Below, piece after piece: positions 23,304 through 33,883 of a DNA stretch of 64,000 nt. The translations under genes were made by a program, and so were the position numbers. How positions within the stretch are numbered: position 1 is the first letter of the stretch; the number at the start of each line of letters is the position of its first letter. This stretch comes from Branchinecta lynchi (lineage: Eukaryota > Arthropoda > Branchiopoda > Anostraca > Branchinectidae), in contig JAKZAP010000014.1 of the NCBI GenBank assembly GCA_023053575.1, positions 16,704,938 to 16,768,937 on the forward strand, read 5' to 3'. The notes below the pieces were generated by a model. The model worked only from the letters and a program-made list of their open reading frames with translations. It was not told where the DNA came from and ran no database searches.

Positions 23304-25098
23304 TAGTATTTTTATATCAAGGATTCAGAAGCACAAGATGAAGATATATCAGTTTAGCGACGTGCTTTGGCAAGTGACGAAACAATTTTGGCGCATGCCA
23401 GGTGCAGTCATAAAAAACGCAAAGAAGAAACTCTTCGTTACGCTAAACCAGGCGCAAAACAAAGGCAAGGATTCCAACAACTCGAACAACAAAGACAAGA
23501 GATCCAAAATTCACAAAGCCTTACACAAACCATCGTCTACGGTAATACTCGTCCTAAAGCTAGTCTTCAATACTGAACGCTCAGGAAACTCTTCGCACTT
23601 TTTTTGTTCGGTTTCGTCTCCACGAACTCGTAGACGTCAAGGACTTCTGTACAGAAAATTAACGAGGAAAGGAAGGTAGGTTTGACGTTGGCTTTATTAT
23701 ATTACACTCAGCGTCATACTCCCTCTTAATTTTTACTCTACACAAAGTTTCCAACGATTCTGAAATTTTCGCCTTTGTAGTCCGCAGCCGAATTCCGGAT
23801 CAATAAAGCGGTAAAGGAAGAAAATGTTTTCCCTTCTTATGTCCATCCTCTGCAGTTTAACCCCACTTAGTTTTCATTCAGTCTAACAATACTATTCGGC
23901 AATGTCATCAATTTTGCTTGGCGAACACATTTTCTTCGCTTTCGATCCGAAACCGAGACGCAATTTTCCTGCTACCTTCGCGCTCAGTACAGACTTAGCT
24001 TAAGGCTAGAAGCTGGATCTTCATTCATCTATACAATTAAACCGAATATTCTTTGGCATCTCGACTAGGTCTGTCGTATCAATCAAACGTAACCGGACTA
24101 TTTTCGTTTCATTTTCATGTAGATTTTTAGACGGCTCGTAAGACCCAGCTTCAAAATATCAACACTAACTGTGCATAACAAAACAAAACTCAACTTCCGA
24201 CTAGAAGAACACTAGCACTTTTCGATTATATGCATACTCCGAGCACTATATACAGACGCACCTTCGAGACTAGATTACAGTGGTGCAACTTCGAAGTTCG
24301 CTATTTGCACAAAATACCGCCTCATACCCAACGGCCATAAACTAATAACCTGTCTATACGACGGGATTAACATATCGCGGACATTCCCACTCCAGAATCC
24401 GTTAAACTGGCAACAACGGCCGGGAAAACTGCTCCGTCTCTTACGGATGTGGGAACCTAGCTTAGGAGCCCACCCTCACCCTTTGGAACGATTAAATTTG
24501 ATGACGAGTGGTTGCCTCTATGGCACTTCATTCACGAATGGCCGGTTGCGGCAGGCCTGTAAGCGCTGTCAGCTCATTGCAGAGTGTCATGACAGACGGG
24601 CCGACTCAACAAACCATGAATTCTACAACCCAGGTCACTATTAACTTTGAAGGATAAAGAAACGCTGAACCCAGTACCTACGGTTCCCTCAGCTGGCTAT
24701 TTTTTGTCTGAAGTGGATTTCTTAACGCACGAGCGAATTTTCGCAAAGCGCCCGTTATCGCACGATGGCACCTAGAATATTCGCCACTTTCTCCAGACTG
24801 GAATTGGCAAGAGCACCGTGGCCATTCCCCCCACAAAACATTTTACCGCATCCTGGCCCGTATGGCAGAGTTATGGCACCGTACTTGGGATGGGAATTCA
24901 TCAGAACCGTTAAAGGGCCAAGTTCAGACTAGGAAAGGAGGAAATATCGGCTATGAAGATCTGGGTAGTCTCGCTGGAGGGCTGAAGGGCTATGGAAGCA
25001 GTGGTCGTAGGCGGATTGACAGTAGGAGGAGATGGTCCGGAATCAACACCGTGGTTCGTCTAAAAGAAAGACAAGTTTAAACCACTACACGACATGAG
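23304..25098. other. Intergenic, no gene seen
   Basis: ORFs at 23338-23679 and 24862-25080 show no domain and no supporting splice or start context. Confidence 0.4.
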
Positions 25099-25388
25099 GA
25101 GCGTGTTCCACTCCACGTATCGTAGTTACTACGCATGACGTCACGGATCCTGGTTTCTCGGCGTCAAGGCGGGAACACAGTTTTCAATTTTCGGCAAAAT
25201 ATGTTGCCGCGGGCTGATCGGCTAATCACGTCACAGAGATCGTAGATACCACGCTAGTTACGCGCCCGGGCGCGGTCAGGAAATAGTGACTATCACTTAC
25301 TATTTCGAGGTTGGAACGGTCAGCGTAGTAACTTTTCTCGGGGTTGGAACGAAAATAGTTACTACTGTTCGGAGGGTGGAGCACGCTC
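25099..25388. mobile_element. Family A MITE, copy 3 (inverted)
   Basis: GAGCGTGTTCCA and its inverse GTGGAGCACGCTC bound 290 bp. Relative to copy 1 the interior is in the opposite orientation, so TGACGTCA is near the left end. Flanks GAG and AAG are similar but not identical. Confidence 0.8.
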
Positions 25389-25919
25389 AAGATTGGTAGA
25401 CCCAACCGATTGTAAGTAATATTGTACTATGTGCTTGCAACGACCAGACTTTGTAACTGTCATCTCGAAAGGGACCACTTGAATTCTTAATCGCAAGTGC
25501 GGTACTTTTCTACTGTCATTTCCTAACAACGTTTTAAATGCTAATACTTCAGTGAAGCGACGCACCATCTAGCAATAAATACGAAGGAGCCGTTCCTACA
25601 GTGTTAGTAACTAGATGGACAGCCATCGCTTCAGAGCACAGGTTGTGTTCTACAGAAGTTATTACTAGTTCTGATGACAATAGAAGGAGTCAGCTTTTTA
25701 TTGTGGTAGTTATTATTCTATCGGGAATGACAATAATAACAGTTCGGGATTCTGAGGGTCCTGATGCAAATTATTGCTGACATAGATAGTTATTGTGATG
25801 CTTCCGATCATCATTAGTAAGTTGGAGCGATCTGAGACGAGAAGTGAGACACTCGTAGATGGTAACGTCCTTGGAACGCAATCATAGACATTGAAACATC
25901 AGCACCCTCTAGCAATACT

Positions 25920-26080
25920 CTATAACACGCCAGTGATCCTCAGGAAGAAGGTGTAAGCGTGTCCGTACGACTCAAATCCTGCGTCAATCAATCACCGCGA
26001 TCTTTGAGAGCAGCTGTGACACCACTTCTGCCTTTCTTCCGCTAGGTACCCGGAGAGGCCGGAGATTTTGCATCGGCAAG
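25920..26080. repeat. Dispersed repeat H, copy 2
   Basis: Same order of conserved words as the copy at 20521, about 80 percent alike by eye, and the same strand. Confidence 0.7.
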
Positions 26081-26164
26081 CAGAGTTAGCCATCTAGAGT
26101 ATTCACGCGAAGGAGCATTTGCCGTAAGTTTAGTAACTTGTTGAGACAGCAACCGTATCATAGC

Positions 26165-26423
26165 GACCGTGTTCCACCCTTCCAACAATAGTAGCTATTA
26201 TTGCTCCAGTCTCATGAAGGTTACTACGCTGACTATTCCAACCTTCTCGAAATAGTAACTATTTGCTTACCACTCTCGGGGGCGTAGTAAGCGTGGTAAC
26301 TACGATCTCTGTGACGCAACTGACCCGATTAGCTCGTAGCACGATATTTCCCCGAAAATACAAAAACGAGTGACGTCATCCGTACTAACTACGGTGAGTA
26401 GGATGGAGCAGTGTAACACGCTC
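26165..26423. mobile_element. Family A MITE, copy 4
   Basis: GACCGTGTTCCACC and AACACGCTC ends, flanked by AGC on both sides. It is shorter (259 bp) through internal loss and still contains TGACGTCA. Confidence 0.8.
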
Positions 26424-26603
26424 AGCATAGTACAGTCACAGGATGGTCTCCGCCTTAGTCAAGCTCATCAGCGTAGAAAAGGGGCCACGGTGAGGGGCAT
26501 CGGGGGAACGGCTCACGCGCAGGCTTCGAAAAATGCATAGGCTAGACAAAATTACATTTCATTAAGATCGGAAGTTTTCCCTGTTTATTGTTATTTATTT
26601 CGT

Positions 26604-27592
26604 TTTTGGGATCCCAAAACGTAATTGGCGGGATACCTATGACATCGCAAAAGTTGTCCGTCTGTGCGTACTATAACTCTCGAAGGGAATGAGATGTTTT
26701 GATGAAACTTGGTGTGAGGATTATAGCAATATATCTGGGGGTGGGGGAAGGGGTTTAAATTAAGGGGTAAGAAGACATGCTGAACACGATGGTGAAAACC
26801 ATTTTGTCATCAGAGTTCGCCCGAAATCCGTCCTGAACCGGAAAGTCTGTTAAAACTAAAAGTTTTATTTCAAGTTAATTAGATGTTCGATTTTGGGGGT
26901 AGGAAGACATGCTGAACACGATGGTGAAAACCATTTTCTCGCCGGGCAAGTAGTTCGCCCGGAATTCGGCAAAAACCGGAAAGTTTGTTAAAAGTAAAAG
27001 TTTTATTTGAAGTTGATTAGATGTTCGATTTAGGGGGCAAGAAGACACGCTAAACACTTATGTGAAAACTATTTTCTATCCGGACAGCTTGTTCGCCCGG
27101 AATCAGACCAAAACCGGAAAATTTGTTAAAAGCAAAAGTTTTATTTGAAGTTCATTAGATGACAGATTTAGGGGTAAGAAGAGACGCTGAATCTGTATAT
27201 GACAATATTTTTTTTTACCGGGACATATAGTTCGTTCAGAATCCGGTTGAAACCTATTTTTTTTATAAGTTAAAATTTTACTTGAAGTTGATTAGATGTT
27301 CTTTATACGGATAAGGAGATACGCTGAATTCGTTTCTGAACTGTCTTTTTTTTTCTGGGCAAGTATGGTAGTTTGTTCGGAAATCGGTCGAAACCGGTAA
27401 ACACACATGCTGAATCCATATCTGAACTTGGTTTTCTTAGATGATCAGTAATTTGGCCTTAATCTGTTTCTAAATTTTAAAAGTCAAAATGTACAAAAAG
27501 GCCAGCGAACACTTGATACGGCGAAAACAAAACCTAATTGTCTGCATCAAATATTCAATTTTGGGGATCCCATCAGAGCCTTTGGTCTTGTT
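26604..27592 (+). mobile_element. Family E element, copy 1
   Basis: It opens with the palindrome TTTTTGGGATCCCAAAAC, then GGGATACCTATGACATCGC, TTGTCCGTCTGTG and TTTTGATGAAACTTGGTG. A tandem array with a unit of about 115-137 bp follows (AGAAGACATGCTGAACACG, CGCCCGGAATCCG, AAGTTTTATTTGAAGTT), decaying rightward. It ends GGGGATCCCATCAGAGCC, TTTGGTCTTGTT. No ORF is conserved with the copy at 46.4 kb. Confidence 0.75.
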
Positions 27593-28013
27593 CTACAGGA
27601 CTGAGACTGACATCCACATGAGCAAGCTCAAAACAGGCCTGAACAAGTAAATTTCAGACACAAGTAAAAACCCGTGAATAAAAAGTAAACAGAAAATGTA
27701 GCCAAATTTTTGGCAGTAGCTATTTCTTTCAATAACCTATTCGGCCCTTTTTAGCAAGTATCCTCATCGGGCTGAAAGATATTTTCTAGCTTGGGTCTGT
27801 AGAGGTCGCCTCCCACGAACGACCGAAAGATTGGAACGACGGTGGTAGATTTTCTTTTCTATCCTTTCTGACCAAAAATCACTACATTTTCAGGAAGAAA
27901 GGGTCAATGCAATTTGGTTACTGTCATAACTATACTGTTGCTGAAAAATAAATTGACTTTTATACTTTTGTGGACTGCTGGTGTTAGGTTTTCAGTGGAG
28001 AAAAGCTTTTAGT

Positions 28014-28340
28014 TTTTGCAGATACCATGGTATCTGATACCACGGTCTAAAGTCGTTTTTGCAGTTATACTGGTATCTGGGCAGTTATCGTGGTATCTGA
28101 AAAAGTCATCTCAGTTTCAGCAATTTTTTCAAATTGGTGGGAAAGAAGTTTGGCACTTAGTGATCTGACTGAACATCTGTTTTTCTTTCGGGATGACTTT
28201 GAAAAGTGCACTTTCGGCAATTGTCGTTTTTGCAGAGCAACCGTATATAAGATACCACAGTAACTGCAAAAACGACTATTTGCAAATCCAGTAACCTTGG
28301 TAACAGATACCATGTTATCTGCAAAAACGTAACTATTGAG
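28014..28340. mobile_element. Family D element, copy 2
   Basis: TTTTTGCAGATACCATGGT at the left and its inverse (CATGTTATCTGCAAAAAC) at the right. The interior matches the copy at 222-640, including the GTCGTTTTTGCAGAGCA segment. It lies 120 bp from the zinc-finger exon donor. Confidence 0.75.
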
Positions 28341-28457
28341 TTTCTCCCATATTTCAACTTGTTGAATTAAAAATTGGATTGTGTGTCTATTATTTCAGTG
28401 AACGATGGACAAACCCTCAACTTCAAATACTGTCAGAATACAGGTAACTTAACTTAC

Positions 28458-28648
28458 CTTCAGATGTTCCTTCAGTCGATAATTCACATGGAATTTCTTC
28501 TCGCAAAGCGGACACTGGAACTGGGGTTCAAGCCCGCAGATATATCTGACATGTCTGTTCATCGTGTGCTTGTGCTGATATCTACGGCCGCATTTAGGAC
28601 ACTGGAACTGCCCATCCGACGTCCTTCCCTTTCGTAAGCGGACACTTT
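28458..28648 (-). CDS. BTB zinc-finger gene, C2H2 exon
   Basis: Minus strand, between acceptor TTGATTTCCAG and donor CTGAAG|GTAAGT. It encodes finger 1, FQCPKCGRRYQHKHTMNRH with VRYIC after it, then finger 2, FQCPLCEKKFHVNYRLKEH, ending LK. The C-x2-C-GRxYxxK and C-GLEPQFQCP linker pattern is that of paired fingers in lola-type transcription factors, which bind DNA. Finger 1 has a Cys as its last ligand (H-x5-C), common in this family. Finger 2 lacks its second histidine, so it must be completed by another exon further left. The entry phase (one base) fits the exon at 45266 exactly. In lola many alternative finger exons exist; this may be one of several. Confidence 0.85.
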
Positions 28649-28775
28649 CTGGAAATCAAGGAGCTGTTAGAAAGCACCTTAATAACAACTAATTAACTCC
28701 AAGCTTTTCATCGTGATACCACATCCTTATTTCTTGCAAGTGCAACCCAAGGTAGAAGAAAAATGTATTTTAACC

Positions 28776-28944
28776 CAGGGTTGGTCACCAAAAGTAACTT
28801 CGTACACCCTGGAAAGTAACCCAAAAATATCTCAAAGTAACCTAATGTAACCCAATGCAATGTAACCCAACCCAATGTAACCAAAAGTAACCCAAAGTAT
28901 CCTGAAGTAACTCGTACACCCTGGTTCTTGGTGACCAACCCTGG
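28776..28944. mobile_element. hAT-like MITE
   Basis: CAGGGTTGGTCACCAA and TTGGTGACCAACCCTGG ends, with identical 9-bp flanks ATTTTAACC (28767-28775, 28945-28953). The interior is a run of AAAGTAACCC / AATGTAACCC units. Confidence 0.85.
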
Positions 28945-29038
28945 ATTTTAACCTGCTTAAAGTTTAACAGAAAAGCCAACTTATTTTTGTATCATTTAAC
29001 TGAATACGCTGCAATTTGAATTGTGTAAAGGGATTTTT

Positions 29039-29310
29039 TTAATTTGTCACTATTTGTTTCAATATGACGTTAACAGTATCTATAGCCATCCTCACAACGC
29101 AACATTCTACAATGACGCGGAAACATATATTCGCGGAAAATTTCAATCTCAACAGAAACGCGGGTTTTAGTGGCCAGCGGTGAACTAGGTAATCAATGCT
29201 CACTGGACGAAAACTTTTTTCTTGTAAATCTCTTGCGTCAGCCATACAACACGAGGTACCACAGATCCGACAGGGAAATTCCACTATATGAAAACTGATT
29301 ATTCGTGAAT
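29039..29310. repeat. Dispersed repeat J, copy 1
   Basis: Shares CACAACGCAA-ATTCTAC, GAGGTACCACA and GGAAATTCCACTAT with 63740-64000 in the same order. Origin unknown. Confidence 0.7.
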
Positions 29311-29454
29311 AGCGGTTTTCACGCCTCTTTTAAGTTAATGAGTGATGGGAAACTAGATTGTCCTTTCTCAGTCCTTTTCAGTTAAACTTTAAAGCCCTTG
29401 TCAACACCCGACAGGTTAACATAACAAAAATTGCAAATTTGTGCGCGTAACATA

Positions 29455-29749
29455 GAGTATGTTCCACCCTTCTAACAATAGTAACTATTATTTATTATTT
29501 TCGTTCCAACTTCGTGAAAGGTTACTATGCTGACCGTTCCAACCTTCTCGAAATAGTAACTAACGGTAACTATTTGCTTGCCACACTCGGGAGCGTAGTA
29601 ACTATAGTTCTCTGCGATGGGATTGGCGGATTAGCCCTTGGCATGATATTTTGCCGAAAATAGAAAAATGCGTTCCAGCCTTGACAACAAAAAGCGCGAA
29701 TTTTTGACGTCATGCGTAGTAACTAAGATAAGTAGGGCGGAACACCCTC
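29455..29749. mobile_element. Family A MITE, copy 5
   Basis: 295 bp, GAGTATGTTCCACCC and GGAACACCCTC ends, flanked by ATA on both sides. TGACGTCA is retained. Confidence 0.85.
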
Positions 29750-30354
29750 ATAGTATTCGGCACCGAACGCGGCCGAGCTTCATTTGAAACAAATAACGCT
29801 TCGAAATAAGAAAGAGCACCACTGACTGCACTTTAAGAAGTTTGATAACATATAACACATGATTGGGCCTCCGTCTGTTAAACGTTATGATCATATATCT
29901 GTTATGACCCTTTCAAGTATTCTATTTAAAAAAACAAAATAAAAAAATAAAAGGGGCATGACATATAGCCTACAGGCCTATTCTCATAACATCCAACACA
30001 GGGATGCGTAAACATTTGTTATCTTTTATCAAACTTCTGACAGGTTGACAACGCCACTTCGCTGGGTGATCTCTTCCAATACTCGACAACAAACTAGGAA
30101 TGGAATTAATTAAAGATTAATCGAATAGCAATCAGGATAACTGGCCTGCCCGACTGGCATTTATGATAACAACCCTCCAGAACCTTTGTCAGTCTTTAAT
30201 ACAGCGACCTTATTGGTCCACTGCCTTGAACTGCGCTGACATTTTGGGTCTGATAAGAAAGAAAAAGTAATTCTAAAAGTTAATTTTTGTTTTATTTCAC
30301 TAAGGTCAATTCAGTTTCAGATCAGTCTGAAACAGAACATGCAGAGCAGCTCCT
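29750..30354. other. BTB-gene intron, no feature seen
   Basis: No repeat or exon recognised. Confidence 0.4.
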
Positions 30355-31790
30355 TGTCTTTTATGGCACTTGCAGCTCCGCTTAAGTGCCAGATACCGAT
30401 CACTTTTCGGTCTGTCTGTTAGCCCACTCATCACGAGCTAGGGTACTTCCAGAAGCGCTAGGACGATGAAACTTGGCAGGCATATTAGGGACCCTACCAA
30501 ACTAGCTTGAAAATAGTCACTTCCTCGATTCGACCACCATGAGGGAGTGGAGGGAGGGGAAATCCCCAAAATTGATGTATTTTTAACTTTTGAACGGGGA
30601 ATCGAATCTTAATGGAACTCGATATTTGGAAAGACCTCTTGTCTCAGATGTCACACTTCCAAGTCCTGAATGGATCCAGTGACTTTGGTGGGAGATGGGG
30701 GGGTGGGGGCGGAAATCGTGTGACATGTTCAGAGTGGATGGATCTGACGAAACTTGGTGGGAAGAACAAGCACAAGCCCCAGATACACAGTTGACAAGAC
30801 TGGATCGGATCCGAGCACTGTGGGGGGAGTTCGAAGGAGGGTTCCGGAATTCCGTTGATTCCGAGTTAACATGCTTACACATGTGCTAGAACCATGAAAC
30901 TTGGCAGGCATTTCAGATACTCGACAATTTTAACTTAAGAACATTCGTTTCTCCGATTTGGCCATCGTGGGGGGAGTGGAGCGAGGGGGAACCGGAATCT
31001 TGAGAAATATACAACAGAGAAATGTAACAGAACCAGACTGGATTCGGGCACTCTGGGGGGAGTTGGAGGGTGGTGCGGAATTTCGGTGACCGCGATTTAA
31101 GGTACTTCCTAGGACGACGAAACTTGGCTTGAACATTAGAGACTTGACAAGATTGGTTTAGAAATTGTCACTTTCCAGATCCGACCATCCCTTAAAGTAT
31201 TCTCTTTACCGCAAAGTACAAAAAATACTTTTAATCAAAATCTACATTTTCATGATCCTCATGAGCCCACGATCATTTTTGCCTCTATGGTTTGGCTTAG
31301 AAATGAGTTTCTAGCAACTTTAAAGAGCGCATCTTAACATAAGAGTAAAAAACATACTTTTGACCAGACCATATATAGATAGATAGATTTATTAATTGCT
31401 AAGCAGCCCGAGGGCCATGGCAACACAAAATCACAAAAAAGTATCACATTCATGGTCCTAAAGGGCCCAGTATCATTTTTACCTCAACGGTTTTTTTCAA
31501 TCAATCAAGTTTACTCCGAATAGCTGAAAGCTAGAAAAGGAATACAGATGAAAGGAATACAGATTTTTTGATTACAGATGAATTTCTAGCACCCTCCCAC
31601 AGCCAAGTGCAAAAAAACAAAAAGTGCTTTTTACCAAAAGATACATTCTTGTGATTTCCAAGGGTCCATCACTATTCTTATCTCAGGGGTTTTGCTTACA
31701 AATGATCACAACAAACCCACGGATTGGCAATTCCTACTTTCATCTTTTTACCAAGCCTTACAAGTGCCACATAAGCTTCCAGCTCTTGTC
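30355..31790 (+). mobile_element. Family F element, copy 2
   Basis: It starts TTTTATGGCACTTGCAGC with a hairpin to AAGTGCC, then CACTTTTCGGTCTGTCTG and GACGATGAAACTTGGCAGGC. Purine-rich tandem units follow, then A-rich units with ACATTTTCATGATCC. The end is CAAGTGCCACATAAG, CAGCTCTTGTC. Small GATA-repeat insertions lie at 31375 and 31500. Confidence 0.75.
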
Positions 31791-33883
31791 TCGTTACCTG
31801 TGGTCTCTAGTAGATGCCAAGAAAACCAATAAGGGGGAGGATAGCCTAGAATGCATGCTACCGCAGCACCGCCCTTGTGAACAACCATGAACAATAAATC
31901 ACGGGCTCTTGCTAGAGCTCAGATTAACGGGTGCCAAAATATGTTGCAGCTCCACGACAAAAGATGACCTCGTATCTAATGATCTGTGGAAGGACTTTTG
32001 GGTAAACAAAAAAGCAAAAACAGAAGCGCAGCGAACTAAACACCACAAACAGCAAAACAATAAAACAAAAAGGTAAGTTGACACGACCCGACTCTGTTAA
32101 GATTAATTAGCCCACCCCAATCAAATTCGATGGGAAAAAGCGGGTCAGTTTCTAAATCGTGGTCTCGTCAGAATGAATCTCACGAGCTTCGGCAATCGCG
32201 ACTTTCCTCCCCCGTACTATTTCCACCTTCCCTGCCCCAACAGACACCCTACCCATTCACCCTCTTTTCAAACAATTCATTTTTCCAAAAAGAAACTCAC
32301 TTGGACAATTCCTAATTGCGTTTATCTCTAGCAAACCCTGGCACCAGCTGCTCCTACGTAGCTCGATTACTGGAAGCACGGGCCGAGATGACTCATACCA
32401 GAACCTTTTCCGCCCGTTCCAAAATCGATAGAACTCATGATAAAGGGACTGGGATTCGCTTCGTGTGGATTTTGGGTCACATGATTTTTAATGCGGGGTA
32501 TTGATTATTTTGGACACTGGGGCTTCTCTCTCAACGGTAGCAAATTGGGAAGAGGCCGTGGGTGGGTTTAGGAGGGGCTGTGAGTGCCTGGTCTGAACAG
32601 ATTTTCATCTATAGGCGGATAGAAGTATTCAATAAATAATTTTTCGGTGGAATTAGTACCACCGGCATACCCCTCGACTGATAGACAGGCAGGATATTTA
32701 CTTCGAAAATCGACTATCGTAGTTAAGAACCAAATTTGCGATTACTAACAATCAAGTAATTACAAGATATGTATACAAAGTAATACACTGTATAGGCTAC
32801 AGTGAATTGAACAATCATATTTCGTTAAAAATTTCGAATTCTGGAATACAAACTTTAGAATCTCACGTGCTTTGTAAGCACAGGACAGAGTTTCAGTACC
32901 CTAGAACTTGTCGGTATTCTTTCTGGTACATTTCTGACGTCATAATAGGGGAGGGGGTTGGGAGACGGGAGGGGGAGAAACTATGGCTGAGGCGACCGAC
33001 TGATAGTTTATCTTTTATGGTTGTATTTGTTGGAAAAGCAATGCCTTTTTTGCGAAGAAAGTAATATTCCTTCAGCCGGAGCTGAATATCAATCATGTTT
33101 GGTAGTGGTAAACGGAATTGTAAGTTGAGATTTGTTTCGGGAATCAGTCTTAATCACAGGGTTAAACTACAGCCTGAATAGGACCCTTGCCAAAAAGGGC
33201 CGGAATTTGGCCCAAACGAAATCTAACTGACTAGCTTTCAGCCGTAATATCTCCATCTTCCTTCACACAGGGACTGCAGCCTCCCGACGAAAATCTATTT
33301 GAGACAATTACAACAAAGTGACAAATATGATGCGTGTTTAACTAAACAGAAAACAAGATTGGCCAATAGGGTGCGAGACTTTTACTATCCCTTTTCATCG
33401 TCACTTCGGTACAATCCCACTACTGAAACGTCGTAGTAATAAGGAATCACTCCAACAAACTAACAATGTAAGCAATTATATTAGAAGTTTCCCGGACGCA
33501 TCACGAGGAGTGTTCCCCAAGTAATAGACATACGGGATGTTTTGCTAATGTCGCTTGAGAACAAAAAGTCTAAAACGGCCACGTAACCTACCTAAGTAGG
33601 TTCTGCGTCACGGGTTAGATAACAAAACCTACAGACCTCATTCCCTATCTGGAATACTACAAGATAAGCTGTGCCATTTTCGTAACCACTGCAAAAAGGT
33701 TTGTTGGGTTTTCTAACGTCCGGGAAGCGATGCGATCCCACAGCAAACGTAATGGGCATTCGGTTATTAGCGACATCCCGAATTCGTGTCCTTACGTCAG
33801 AAGGGCATATTAGTTAGTCGACCCCCCCCCCCAACATACAAAAACAATCGTGTCTTATATTATTTAATCTCTAATTTATGTAT
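31791..33883. other. BTB-gene intron, little recognised
   Basis: Apart from a degraded hammerhead-like motif at 33174 and a C run at 33822, no exon, RNA or repeat is evident. Short ORFs lack domains. Confidence 0.4.
33174..33214 (+). repeat. Hammerhead-like core motif, degraded copy
   Basis: CTGAATA, GGACCCTTGCC, AAAAAGGGCC, GGAA. It matches the copy at 13584 except at core positions, so any ribozyme activity would be lost. Confidence 0.4.

Noticed and set aside
26604..27592. Tandem units of family E considered as a CRISPR array
   Set aside because: Units are 115-137 bp, diverged, without spacers, in an arthropod nuclear genome.
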